Shown: in pieces, positions 9,717 through 18,603 of the stretch
How the letters are laid out: every line of letters starts with the position of its first letter
How positions within the stretch are numbered: position 1 is the first letter of the stretch
Source of the DNA: Bdellovibrionales bacterium
GTDB lineage: Bacteria > Bdellovibrionota > Bdellovibrionia > Bdellovibrionales > UBA1609
Direction of reading: 5' to 3'
DNA length: 64,000 bases
Assembly: GCA_027459485.1 (NCBI GenBank)
Contig: DAIDIG010000006.1
Location: 154,953 to 218,952, forward strand
Program-made: the position numbers and the translations under genes
The notes under the pieces: model-generated
What the model was told of the DNA's origin: nothing
Databases searched by the model: none
What the model saw: the letters and a program-made list of their open reading frames with translations, nothing else

Positions 9717-10778
9717 ATGGAAATGACGCAAAGCCACGAAAAGCAATTGGAAAACCCGGTCGGTCTCGACGGGATGGAGTTTATTGAATTCACCGCGCCG
9801 AACCCCGGTGCACAGCTCGAACGGCTGTTCGAGCGCTGGGGTTTTAAAAAGGTCGGGGATCATAAGAAGAAAAACGTGAGTCTTTACGCACAGAATTCGA
9901 TTCGGTTCATCGTCAATCGCGAGACTGATTCGTTCGCCCAACAGTTCGGCAATGCGCACGGGCCATCTATTTGCGCAACCGGGTTTCGCGTGAAGAACGC
10001 CGAAAAGGCGATGAGCGAAGCGGTGAAACGCGGAGCAAAAGCGGTGCCGCCGTCGAAGCACCATAGCTTTCCGGCTGTGTACGGCATCGGCGACTCGGTG
10101 ATTTATTTTATCGATCAATACTCGCAGTCCAAATTGTACGGCGCGTACGAAAGCGACTTCAACTTGACGACGCACGACCCGGTTCGTGGGCACACGCTTC
10201 TGACCATCGATCATTTGACGAACAACGTCCCCAAAGGGGCAATGCAGCAGTGGTGCGACTTTTATTCGAAGATTTTTAATTTTCGCGAAGTGCGCTATTT
10301 CGATATTAAAGGCAAGCAGACGGGTTTGTTTTCGAAAGTCATGCGCAGCCCCTGCAACAAAATTATAATTCCGATCAACGAACCTGTCGGCGAAAAGTCG
10401 CAAATTCAAGAATACCTTGAGGAGTATCACGGCTCAGGTATTCAACACGTCGCACTCCTCACGGCGGATATCATGTCGAGTCTTCGCGGGCTGAAGCGCG
10501 CCGATATCGAGTTTCTTGACACCATCGACACGTATTACGATTTACTGCCGAAACGCTTGCCGAATGTGACCGAAGACATCGATCAACTTCGCGAACTTAA
10601 AGTTTTGGCGGATGGCGATGAAGAAGGTTATCTGCTTCAAATATTTTCGAAGAATTTAATTGGGCCAATATTTTTCGAAGTCATTCAAAGAAAAAACCAC
10701 ATGGGTTTCGGCGAAGGTAACTTTCAAGCGCTTTTCGATTCGATCGAAGAAGACCAGCGCCGCCGAGGGTATTTGTAG
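9717..10778 (+). CDS. hppD: 4-hydroxyphenylpyruvate dioxygenase
   Basis: Fe(II) dioxygenase turning 4-hydroxyphenylpyruvate into homogentisate in tyrosine breakdown. The 353-residue protein has two vicinal-oxygen-chelate halves. The three iron ligands are visible in the second half: His in TIDHLTNNV, His in GIQHVALLT, and Glu in FFEVIQRK. The C-terminal helix motif GFGEGNF that gates the active site is present. Start is at 9717, or 9723. The next enzyme, hmgA, lies 1.75 kb downstream beyond two unrelated minus-strand genes; maleylacetoacetate isomerase and fumarylacetoacetase are not in the window. Confidence 0.95.
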   Translation: MEMTQSHEKQLENPVGLDGMEFIEFTAPNPGAQLERLFERWGFKKVGDHKKKNVSLYAQNSIRFIVNRETDSFAQQFGNAHGPSICATGFRVKNAEKAMSEAVKRGAKAVPPSKHHSFPAVYGIGDSVIYFIDQYSQSKLYGAYESDFNLTTHDPVRGHTLLTIDHLTNNVPKGAMQQWCDFYSKIFNFREVRYFDIKGKQTGLFSKVMRSPCNKIIIPINEPVGEKSQIQEYLEEYHGSGIQHVALLTADIMSSLRGLKRADIEFLDTIDTYYDLLPKRLPNVTEDIDQLRELKVLADGDEEGYLLQIFSKNLIGPIFFEVIQRKNHMGFGEGNFQALFDSIEEDQRRRGYL

Positions 10779-10802
10779 AATCGTCGTCCACACTAGAGAG
10801 CT

Positions 10803-11717
10803 TTATTTCGCCGGTTGATACACAAGTTGAAATTGTAAGTTTTCATCTGCGGTCAATCGCGACCCCGCAAGCGTGAGATCGCCGGTTTTTTTATCCACCG
10901 TTTCTTGAACGATCAACGGAACTTGATCTTCGTAATCGAGCTTATAAACGCCGGTAGAGAACGGCTTTGTCTGTAGCACTTTATCCGTCACAAAAGTAAA
11001 CAATCGGTACTGAGGTTTTGCCCAGAACAGGGCGATACCGGATTTGTTCGATGATAGTCCGGCTTGAAATAATCCGAGTTGTTCAAAAGTAATTTTACCA
11101 TTTTTTAAGGTAATAGCTGGCGAAAGATTTATGTTAATCGTGTCGTCAAATTGGGTTGAGCCTTGAACCTGTTGAGTCACCTTATCCGAGCCGGAAATCT
11201 GGCCGGGTACGCTCAAGTCCAACTCCCATAGATCAGAAACATTGTTTTTGGCAGAGGAAGCAACTCGCGCCGAAACGTAAATAAATACATCGGTTAACTC
11301 GAACCGGCCATTGAGTTGGCTGAGCTGCGATGGCTTTTCGCTTGGCGCGGCGGGTGGAGTCGCTGCGCTGGACTCTTTTCTTACACGAGCGCTCGATGCA
11401 GTTGTGCTGGCACCAGCGACCGAGCCACTGGCTGCGGGCGATCCGCCAGAAGATCCGCCGGCGGGAGGAACGCCAGGTGAGCCACTGTTGGTCGATACGC
11501 CTGAGGATCTTGAGGCTGAACCATTCGACGAGCCGCTCGGCGAGGGGATGGTCTTTGATGGAGTTGGTGTCAATTGGCCTTTTGCTTGGCCGTTGGCGAC
11601 GCCGCCTTGCGAGTTGTTTGCTGCCGGTCGCGGGATATCATTTGGAGTATTGGGGGCGCAGGCGAAGATAAAGGTGGCGGCCGACAAAACAATGATAGTA
11701 CGAAAAATCTGATTCAC
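10803..11717 (-). CDS. Unknown lipoprotein with Ser/Gly/Pro-rich linker
   Basis: The 304-residue protein begins at GTG 11717 with GAGGAG 8 bases upstream. The signal ends in a lipobox with Cys20 (FIFAC). A low-complexity Ser/Gly/Ala/Pro segment follows (about 35-130), then a folded, strand-rich domain (about 135-304). This is the layout of a surface or periplasmic lipoprotein whose domain is held away from the membrane. No family recognised. It sits between hppD and the RAYT gene on the opposite strand. Confidence 0.7.
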   Translation of the reverse strand: MNQIFRTIIVLSAATFIFACAPNTPNDIPRPAANNSQGGVANGQAKGQLTPTPSKTIPSPSGSSNGSASRSSGVSTNSGSPGVPPAGGSSGGSPAASGSVAGASTTASSARVRKESSAATPPAAPSEKPSQLSQLNGRFELTDVFIYVSARVASSAKNNVSDLWELDLSVPGQISGSDKVTQQVQGSTQFDDTININLSPAITLKNGKITFEQLGLFQAGLSSNKSGIALFWAKPQYRLFTFVTDKVLQTKPFSTGVYKLDYEDQVPLIVQETVDKKTGDLTLAGSRLTADENLQFQLVYQPAK

Positions 11718-11886
11718 GCCATACTCCTCAAGCTAACGGACTAATCGCTGCAATCGCGAGACTTAAGAAACCATTGCAAAGACATGCCAAGTGGAGCGGC
11801 TCTCTATAATTTGAGTCGCGAAAGATCGGTGTTCAACTGTTAGACGGCGTGCCGAAAAGCGGCGTATAGGCGCAAATAATTCGTAT

Positions 11887-12462
11887 TCATTCGGGCGGGC
11901 TAGGGCCCTTTAAAATGACTCGCGCAATCGGTCGAGGCAGGCCCTGCGCTTCGAGCTGATTGAGCATTATGTAATCACGAATGGTCAGCTCGTCTTTGAA
12001 CCCGACAATGATGCGTGAGAACGGGCGGCGATCCCAAAATTTATCGCCGGCCGCGCGCAAGCGATGGATTGGCTCGAGATTCCACCGCGACGCCCCCGTC
12101 ACCTTCATCATAATCGCGCTCGTGATCGCGCGTATAAACGGTTTGTATCCGTTTCGGTTATTGAGTTGCAAGTGAAGATGAATATGATTGCCGACATTCG
12201 CCATCGAGCGAACTCTAATCGCGTATTTGAGCGCAAATGCCTCTATTATTCTACGAACAGATCGTTTATGCCGAAAAAACGACCACTCGCCACGCGCCTG
12301 AGTCGACCGCATAACGAAATGCATGGAGTATCGGGTGGATAGCGGCCGCCCGTGCCTTCGACTTTTCCGTTTTGTAAGAAGAGAGCCTCCATACGAACGA
12401 GACGTTTTACAGAAAAAATCGGTTTGCCTACGGTCTTTTAGTAAATTCAATTTCTCGTTCAT
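11887..12462 (-). CDS. IS200-like / RAYT (REP-associated tyrosine transposase) family protein
   Basis: Y1 HUH-type single-strand DNA transposase domain. The HUH metal-binding motif is seen as GNHIHLHLQ, preceded by the strand YSMHFVMRS typical of the family. Tyrosine candidates occur after the core (for example in RDYIMLN). RAYTs are usually single-copy and tied to REP palindromes rather than moving as an insertion sequence. I see no flanking terminal repeats or target duplication here. The ATG at 12462 gives 191 residues; an ATG at 12534 would run into the divergent hmgA start. Many Lys/Arg residues fit DNA binding. Confidence 0.75.
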   Translation of the reverse strand: MNEKLNLLKDRRQTDFFCKTSRSYGGSLLTKRKSRRHGRPLSTRYSMHFVMRSTQARGEWSFFRHKRSVRRIIEAFALKYAIRVRSMANVGNHIHLHLQLNNRNGYKPFIRAITSAIMMKVTGASRWNLEPIHRLRAAGDKFWDRRPFSRIIVGFKDELTIRDYIMLNQLEAQGLPRPIARVILKGPSPPE

Positions 12463-12532
12463 GTGAACGAAGGTATAACTTGACGGTAAATGTTTGTCAA
12501 TGTAGAACTTAAGCACGGTTAAGGAGATCCCC

Positions 12533-13633
12533 ATGCACCACTACGCGCAAGGTAAATCGACGAAGCAGGCTCATAAAGCGATCCCCGACGGGCACTTTGA
12601 AGAGGAGCAGGGACTTAAAGGTTTTTTTGGGCCCGTGTCGCATTTGATTCGCAAGCAGCCGAGCACGCGTTGGTCGAAAATCGAAGGTGAACTGAAGCCA
12701 AGAATGTTCGATCTTGCTAAAATTGACGGCGGTCGACAACGGCTGTTCTACAATTCAGCCCTTAACGTATACTGGTGGTGGGCTGTTCCGACACAGCCCG
12801 ATCAGCTAAAGGCGTTTCGCTCAAGCGATGGCGACTTGCTTTATTTTTGCCATAAAGGTGAAGGCGAGTTTTTGACCGAGTACGGTTTGCTGACGTATCG
12901 AGCGGGTCACTACCTCAATGTGCCAAAATGTATCGCGCACACGATCGTCGCCAAGTCGCCGTCGATTTTTTTCGTCGTCGAGAATCTCAACAGCCATTAT
13001 GAAGAGCCCGCGCGCGGGATTGTGGGGCGGCAGGCGGTTTACGACATTAACGCCATCGGCAAACCCGACCTCGAAAAATTGCACGCCCGGTTACGCGAGC
13101 TTCATGAACCTGTCCGCGAAATCGAAGTGAAGCACGAAGAACAAACCACGCGATTTTTGTACAATGATACCATTTACGACGTGGTAGGATGGAAGGGCGA
13201 TTTGTTCCCGTTCACGCTCCACATGGATGACATGATGCCGCTGATGTCTCATCGCGCGCATTTGCCACCTTCGGCGCATTCAACTTTGGTCGCCCGCGAT
13301 TTTGTTGTTTGCACGTTTTTGCCGCGACCGCTTGAAAAAGATTCTGATGCTTTAAAAGTGCCGTTTTATCATCAGAATATCGATTACGACGAAATCATTT
13401 TCTATCACGACGGCAATTTTTTCAGCCGTGACAATTTGCACGCGGGTATGCTTTCGCTTCACCCTTCTGGCTTTCCGCACGGTCCGCATCCCAAGGCGAT
13501 GAAGGGGATATCAGATAAAACAGAGACGAACGAATACGCTGTGATGGTCGATTCACGTTTACGGCTCAATCGCGAACCGGCGATTTCTCGAGTGGAGCTC
13601 GAGAATTATTGGCAGTCGTGGATGATTAAATGA
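12533..13633 (+). CDS. hmgA: Homogentisate 1,2-dioxygenase
   Basis: Opens the ring of homogentisate to maleylacetoacetate, following HppD. The 366-residue cupin protein shows the C-terminal iron site region: DYDEIIFYHDG (Glu/His) and HPSGFPHGPHP (His ligands), with the lid-like SHRAHLPPSAHST segment before it. It is shorter than the ~430-445 residues of mitochondrial and pseudomonad enzymes, as in some bacterial homologues. AAGGAG precedes the ATG. It runs 33 bases ahead of ribD on the same strand. Confidence 0.9.
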   Translation: MHHYAQGKSTKQAHKAIPDGHFEEEQGLKGFFGPVSHLIRKQPSTRWSKIEGELKPRMFDLAKIDGGRQRLFYNSALNVYWWWAVPTQPDQLKAFRSSDGDLLYFCHKGEGEFLTEYGLLTYRAGHYLNVPKCIAHTIVAKSPSIFFVVENLNSHYEEPARGIVGRQAVYDINAIGKPDLEKLHARLRELHEPVREIEVKHEEQTTRFLYNDTIYDVVGWKGDLFPFTLHMDDMMPLMSHRAHLPPSAHSTLVARDFVVCTFLPRPLEKDSDALKVPFYHQNIDYDEIIFYHDGNFFSRDNLHAGMLSLHPSGFPHGPHPKAMKGISDKTETNEYAVMVDSRLRLNREPAISRVELENYWQSWMIK

Positions 13634-13665
13634 GCGCGCATTTTAATTGCACGAGTGGTCGCTAA

Positions 13666-14799
13666 ATGCTGACGGCTCTCGGGGCGATGCAACTCGCGAT
13701 TTTAGAGGCTAAAAAAGGTTGGGGTCATGTGAGCCCAAACCCGCCGGTTGGGTGTGTGATCCTCGACAAAAGCGGTAATTTTTTAGCTAAAGGTCATCAT
13801 CGCAAATTTGGCGGCGATCACGCCGAAATCGATGCGCTTAAAGAGGTGCGTGAACCAAAGCTTCTCGATGGCGCGACACTGTTTGTGACGTTAGAGCCAT
13901 GCGCCCATCACGGTAAAACTCCACCATGTGCTGAGGCGCTAGCGAAACTACCGCTTTCGAAAGTCGTATACGGGCTGGTTGACCCTAACCCTCTAGTGGC
14001 AGGCAAAGGGCTCGAGATTTTGAAAAGCGCAGGCAAAATTGTGCAATCGATCGCCAGCTTGGTGGGAGAGTCAAGCGCGTCGGTGAACGACGACCTCGAA
14101 GATTTGGCTGAGGTTTTTCTTTTCAATCAACGTGAGCGAAAGACTTTTGCATCGGTAAAAGTGGCCACCACGCTCGATGGCAACATGGCGCACGTATCGG
14201 GCGAGAGTCAGTGGCTCACGAGCGAAGAGGCGCGTGACCACGCGCAGTATTTGAGGGGTCTGCACGATGCCGTAATAATCGGAGCGGGAACATTCCGCCA
14301 TGATAATCCGCGGCTGAATGTGAGGCATGCGAAGTTTGAGAATAAAAAAAATCACGTCATTGTCGTCAACACTTCGGGGAGCTGTTTAGAAAAGATTGAA
14401 GACTCCGCCCTGTACCAAAGTCATGAACCGCGACGGATTATCGTAGCGGCCGGTGAATCGAATGCGTCTGTTTTGAAAAACAAGAGCAGTGACGTCGAGA
14501 TATGGCTCCTGCCTGAGCGCGACGGTCTGATCGATTTGAGTTCTGTTTTGAAGAAAGCTTATGCGTCTGGCCTTATGTCTGTATTTGTCGAAGGCGGAGC
14601 TCGCTTGATTTCGCAGTTTATCGAGCACAATCACGCGCACCGCTTATATCAGTTTATTGCGCCGCAAATTTTAGGGCGCAGATCCGGTCGGGCATTCACC
14701 GAAAGCGTGACCAGCCTAACTTTTGCCGCTCGAGTGACGATGAAGCGGCCCGTTTGGACACCTATGGGGCCGGATGTTTTACTATCGGGGCGATTTTAG
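13666..14799 (+). CDS. ribD: Riboflavin biosynthesis deaminase/reductase RibD
   Basis: Two-domain enzyme for the second and third steps from GTP to riboflavin. The N-terminal deaminase has the zinc site H52-A-E54 and PC(A)HHGKTPPC with C79 and C88. The C-terminal reductase begins near residue 150 (ASVKVATTLDG) and contains VIIGAGTFRHDNPRL and the NADPH-site segment FVEGGARL. The other rib genes are not in the window. No FMN riboswitch-like leader is visible in the 32 bases upstream. Length (377 aa) is normal. Confidence 0.95.
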   Translation: MLTALGAMQLAILEAKKGWGHVSPNPPVGCVILDKSGNFLAKGHHRKFGGDHAEIDALKEVREPKLLDGATLFVTLEPCAHHGKTPPCAEALAKLPLSKVVYGLVDPNPLVAGKGLEILKSAGKIVQSIASLVGESSASVNDDLEDLAEVFLFNQRERKTFASVKVATTLDGNMAHVSGESQWLTSEEARDHAQYLRGLHDAVIIGAGTFRHDNPRLNVRHAKFENKKNHVIVVNTSGSCLEKIEDSALYQSHEPRRIIVAAGESNASVLKNKSSDVEIWLLPERDGLIDLSSVLKKAYASGLMSVFVEGGARLISQFIEHNHAHRLYQFIAPQILGRRSGRAFTESVTSLTFAARVTMKRPVWTPMGPDVLLSGRF

Positions 14800-14871
14800 G
14801 GCCCGTTTACTTGGTTAGACTTTTCTCCAGATTTTTTAATTTGCGCCAATTCCGATATGTAACATGCCGAT

Positions 14872-15732
14872 ATGTCATTTAGACGTATGACTGAGGCAAG
14901 AGTGCTGACTATGCAAACGCTGTACGGCGATTTGATCGCTAAATCTCTGCGCGACGGTGTGGACTGGGATTCCATTCATGTATCTGAGTCCATCGGCCCT
15001 TCCGATGTTTTGAAGCTCGCGGTCGATCAATCGCGCGCGCATATTATCCAGACTAAAAATCCGTTTTTTGCTCATGATTTAAACACGGCGGCCCTGGTGT
15101 CGACGCATAATTCGGCACTTTCAGAATTCCCCGTCTCAGCAATTTTAGCTCCGGAAAATTACGGGCAAAAAAGTAACGGCGAACTGACTATTTTCGAACA
15201 GTCATTTGTCGCCTCAGGTGAAAAGGCGCAGATACTTCAAAACGTCGAAGCCACGTTAGGCCAGCACTCCATACCGGGCTCGCTGACGGCCGACATTGTC
15301 CTTATGGCTGACGAGCTCATTACGAACGCGCTCTTTAACGCTCCGTTTGTCGACCTAGAAAACACGCAGCCTGGAGCTGCGCGTGAAGACGAAATAGCAA
15401 CCGCACCAGAAAAATCAGCCCGACTTTTTATGGGGCTGGATAAAAACCGTGTGGTCGTAGGCTGCAAAGATTTATTCGGTACATTAAACGCCAACAAATT
15501 ATTCACCCGCATCAAGAATTGCTACGATACATCGGTTGGCGATAATATCAATCTAACGGGTGCGGGCGGCGCGGGTATTGGCTCGTACTTAATTTTCAAT
15601 TCCTCGGCCAGTTATTTTGCGGAGGTGAAAATCGGGTCACATACGACAATCTGTTGTACGGCGCCTTTGCGCATGAGCAGTCGGGCACGACTCAGTATTG
15701 CCAAAAACTTACATTGTTTGTCTTACAAATGA
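14872..15732 (+). CDS. RsbW-like GHKL ATPase (anti-sigma/serine-kinase type)
   Basis: First gene of a five-gene signalling block. The C-terminal two thirds are a GHKL ATPase: N-box A-D-E148-L-I-T-N152-A, a D200-L-F-G segment at the G1 position, and a glycine-rich G2 loop near 230-236 (GAGGAGIGS). No phosphoacceptor His domain is present, so it resembles SpoIIAB/RsbW switch kinases more than a sensor kinase. The N-terminal ~110 residues are not recognised. The start is unsure: ATGs at 14872, 14887 and 14911 are all possible, and the last has AAGAG about 8 bases upstream. It is followed 18 bases later by a STAS-like gene, the expected partner. Confidence 0.7.
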   Translation: MSFRRMTEARVLTMQTLYGDLIAKSLRDGVDWDSIHVSESIGPSDVLKLAVDQSRAHIIQTKNPFFAHDLNTAALVSTHNSALSEFPVSAILAPENYGQKSNGELTIFEQSFVASGEKAQILQNVEATLGQHSIPGSLTADIVLMADELITNALFNAPFVDLENTQPGAAREDEIATAPEKSARLFMGLDKNRVVVGCKDLFGTLNANKLFTRIKNCYDTSVGDNINLTGAGGAGIGSYLIFNSSASYFAEVKIGSHTTICCTAPLRMSSRARLSIAKNLHCLSYK

Positions 15733-15750
15733 GCAAAATGAAGGAGCAAC

Positions 15751-16224
15751 ATGGGACAATTTAAAGCGGAAAAAAATCAAAATGGCGGAGAAGTGGTCAT
15801 ACGCATGGTTGGCCATATCGATGAAGATGCAACTTTCAATGGCCTCACGTTGGATGGGGCAAGTAAGATCACTTTAGAGCTTGAAGGCGTCAGTGCTATT
15901 AATTCTTGCGGAATTCGTGAGTGGATCAAATGGGTGCGGACAGCTCCCGAATCAGCGCAGCTTGTGTACAAAAAATGCCCGAAGGTGATCGTCGACCAAA
16001 TCAATATGGTCTCGGGATTTTTACCAACCAACGGCAAGGTGGAGTCATTCTTTGTGCCCTACTATTCGGATGCTTCCGGTTCAGAGAAAATGGTGCTGTT
16101 TTCAGAGGGTAAGGAGTTTAAGGGGCAAGAACTCTTCCCGCCCGGTGAAGTGAAAGACGATTCGGGCGAAGCGATGGAAATGGACGTTATCGAGGCAAAA
16201 TATTTTAAATTTTTGCAAAAGTGA
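15751..16224 (+). CDS. STAS-like protein, putative anti-sigma-factor antagonist
   Basis: 157 residues, with AAGGAG five bases before the ATG. The segment AINSCGIREW (50-59) matches the position of the phosphorylatable Ser loop of SpoIIAA/RsbV proteins, with S52 the likely acceptor. A strand-helix pattern fits a STAS domain over about the first 110 residues; the acidic tail is extra. Beside an RsbW-like kinase this suggests a partner switch: kinase phosphorylates the STAS protein, which otherwise releases a target. No sigma factor gene is adjacent, so the output is unknown. Its TGA overlaps the next gene's ATG (TGATG). Confidence 0.65.
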   Translation: MGQFKAEKNQNGGEVVIRMVGHIDEDATFNGLTLDGASKITLELEGVSAINSCGIREWIKWVRTAPESAQLVYKKCPKVIVDQINMVSGFLPTNGKVESFFVPYYSDASGSEKMVLFSEGKEFKGQELFPPGEVKDDSGEAMEMDVIEAKYFKFLQK

Positions 16225-18080
16225 TGGAATACACATTTTTCGACGGCTTAATAGATTCGGTTTTTGTGGTTGGACCTGACCGCGAGGTGATCTATTGCAA
16301 CGAAGCCGCCGCTAAACTGTGTGATTCTTCGGTCAAGAGGCTCGCGCGGCGCAAACCGATTTTCGACTTCATCGAATTTTCGAATAAGAATTTGTTTATC
16401 ATGCCAGCGGGGAGTGTGGGGCTGACCGAGCCGGCGCCCTACCAAGAGATCGAGTTCACGCTCAAATCCAACGCTAAGCGCGGCAAAGTTCAGTTGGCAA
16501 TTCAACCGTTCAAGGAGCCGTCGGGTGAAAAACGTTGGGTGGTTATCGCGCGAGATGTGACGATTGAAGAAGTCCTTCATGCGAAATATCACAAGCAACT
16601 CGAAGAAAAAGAAAGTTACATTCAACAATTGCAAGACGCGCGCAGAAAGTTAGAAGACTACTCCAAAAATTTGGAGCAAATGGTCGAAACTCGGACTCAC
16701 GAGGTCAAAAGCGCAAACGTAATGTTGAACGCGATCATGAACAGCCTCGGGCAGGGTTTTTTCGGCTTTGACTCGAACGGCGACTGTCTTGATTTTTACA
16801 CTCTGGCATGTCGTGATATTCTTGAAGCGGCGCCGGCGAAACAAAAGGTTTGGGATGTGCTCAAAGTCCCGACCAAAGAAAGACCGACATTCAATATGTG
16901 GATGAAGGCTGTGTTTTCAGAATCTTTGCCGTTTGATTCGTTGCGGGAGTTGGGCCCCTCACAATTTCAACACTCGCAAGGTCGGCATATCCATCTGGAG
17001 TACTTCCCGATCCGCGACGATGCGGGTGCGATTCGAAATATTGTCGTTGTCGCAACGGATAGAACGTCTGAAGTTTTAGCTAATCAAGCGCTCGAACGCG
17101 AAAAGAAGTTCGCGAAAATGATCGTTAAACTTGTGACGAACCGACGCCAATTCACGCAGTTTCTGAAAAGCGCGGCTCAATCTATTGATCAAATTCGCGC
17201 CACTACGTTTGACGAAGAAGAGCGAAAGGCGCTTTACCGCACCCTCCACACGCTTGAAGGGGAGGCCGGTATCCACTCCGTGCAAGAACTTTGGGTTGGC
17301 GCGCGAAAGTGCCAACAAGCTTTGCAACTCATCGACAAAACCGAGTTTGACAAATCGCTCAGTGAAATGCGCGCTCAGTATGAGCAGTTTCTTTCAGCCA
17401 ATCGTAACTTGTTTCGCAGTTTGGGCGTGCTCGAGGTCGACGAACAAATCGAAATATCTCGTGGCGAAGTTAAAATGCTTTTGCGTCGATTTGAAAAAAT
17501 GGGTCTCGAGCAAAAATATCGTGATGTTTTAGTTGAACAGCTCGAGAAGGAGCCGGTCGCGCGGCTTTTGTCTCATTATGAGAGCGCACTTCAACTTTTG
17601 TCGGCTAAACTTGAAAAGAAATTAGCTCCGCTCAAAATTATCGGTGGTGAGCACCGTGTGTTCGCGGAACCGTACAAAAATCTCTTTTCTTCGTTTATTC
17701 ATTTGTTTCGCAATTGTATCGATCACGGTATCGAATTACCCGAAGTTCGTATAGCCGCGGGCAAACCAGAAGATGGGCACATCGAGATTCGGATTGAGCC
17801 ATTTTCTCGCGGTAATGACGCATGGATGCGAATTCGAATTTCAGACGACGGTGCTGGTATCCCGCCTGAAATCCTACCGCGGGTTTTTGAGTCTGGTTTC
17901 AGCACACGCAAAGAAGTCGGGGAGTTTTCGGGACGTGGCGTTGGCATGAATGTAATTGCCGTCGAAGCCGAGACGTTAGGTGGCTCGGCGCGTATCGAGT
18001 CAGCCGTGGGTAAAGGCACCGCGGTTATTATTGAAGTTCCAGACGTTCGACATATTGCGAGTTATAGGGCCGCTGCTTAA
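16224..18080 (+). CDS. PAS-PAS-Hpt histidine kinase with CheA-like ATPase
   Basis: 618 residues, soluble, no membrane segments. Residues about 8-115 form a PAS domain, a coiled coil spans about 115-165, a second PAS-like domain about 170-285, then a histidine phosphotransfer region with RTLHTLEGEAG (His342). The ATPase follows, with N-box HLFRNCIDHGIE near 493-504 (CheA style), DDGAGIPP and GRGVGMNV. No CheW-binding domain is seen, and the usual Lys after the Hpt His is Glu (HTLEG). It likely autophosphorylates His342 and passes phosphate to one of the two following receivers. Translation is coupled to the STAS gene. Confidence 0.82.
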   Translation: MEYTFFDGLIDSVFVVGPDREVIYCNEAAAKLCDSSVKRLARRKPIFDFIEFSNKNLFIMPAGSVGLTEPAPYQEIEFTLKSNAKRGKVQLAIQPFKEPSGEKRWVVIARDVTIEEVLHAKYHKQLEEKESYIQQLQDARRKLEDYSKNLEQMVETRTHEVKSANVMLNAIMNSLGQGFFGFDSNGDCLDFYTLACRDILEAAPAKQKVWDVLKVPTKERPTFNMWMKAVFSESLPFDSLRELGPSQFQHSQGRHIHLEYFPIRDDAGAIRNIVVVATDRTSEVLANQALEREKKFAKMIVKLVTNRRQFTQFLKSAAQSIDQIRATTFDEEERKALYRTLHTLEGEAGIHSVQELWVGARKCQQALQLIDKTEFDKSLSEMRAQYEQFLSANRNLFRSLGVLEVDEQIEISRGEVKMLLRRFEKMGLEQKYRDVLVEQLEKEPVARLLSHYESALQLLSAKLEKKLAPLKIIGGEHRVFAEPYKNLFSSFIHLFRNCIDHGIELPEVRIAAGKPEDGHIEIRIEPFSRGNDAWMRIRISDDGAGIPPEILPRVFESGFSTRKEVGEFSGRGVGMNVIAVEAETLGGSARIESAVGKGTAVIIEVPDVRHIASYRAAA

Positions 18081-18104
18081 ACTGGCCATTGTACGAGGTT
18101 TTTT

Positions 18105-18518
18105 GTGTTCCCTAAAGAATCGCACATATTAGTGGTCGACGACTCAATCAATATTCGAAATATCATTTGTGATAATTTGAAACGCATCGGTTTTTCGCGA
18201 ATGGAGACCGCCCCAGACGCCAATGAAGCCTTTAGTAAACTTGTTTCGTTTTCTAAAACACCGAATCCATTTACGCTCATTTTGTCGGATCTCAACATGC
18301 CGGGCCCTTCCGGTCTCGATTTTTTGAAACAAGTTCGCGAAATTGAAAAGTTCAAAGACATCCCTTTTGTTTTGATCACAACTGAAAGCGAAAAGCAGGC
18401 CGTCATTCAAGCAGCCATGTCGGGCGTGAGCGCCTATATCGTCAAACCGTTCAATCTTGAATCACTGACTAAGCGGCTACAAGAGGCGTGGAAAAAGCAT
18501 CATCCTACGTCCAACTAG
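18105..18518 (+). CDS. Single-domain CheY-like response regulator
   Basis: A receiver domain with almost no extension (137 aa): acidic pair V11-D12-D13, phospho-acceptor D62 in LSDLNMPG, Thr in ITTES, and Lys in VKPF. There is no output domain, so it acts by protein contact or as a phosphate relay or sink. Start is GTG 18105 with GAGG upstream. It lies 24 bases after the PAS-Hpt kinase, its obvious phosphodonor. Confidence 0.88.
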   Translation: MFPKESHILVVDDSINIRNIICDNLKRIGFSRMETAPDANEAFSKLVSFSKTPNPFTLILSDLNMPGPSGLDFLKQVREIEKFKDIPFVLITTESEKQAVIQAAMSGVSAYIVKPFNLESLTKRLQEAWKKHHPTSN

Positions 18519-18603
18519 TGCCGCGTGAGCCGTCCAAATTAAGCAGGCCTAAGGTCTTGAGTCACTCCATAATTATAGCAAATTTGCCGATATAGAATTG
18601 GAT

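Noticed and set aside
9510..10430. 306-residue open frame opposite hppD
   Set aside because: It lies wholly antisense to a well-supported dioxygenase gene, has no ribosome site and no family features; long antisense frames are common at this GC.
14847..14873. GCCGATAT box upstream of the RsbW-like gene, with a similar one at 18586
   Set aside because: Neither has a TAAA -35 at the required distance, so I do not call a flagellar promoter for the signalling block.
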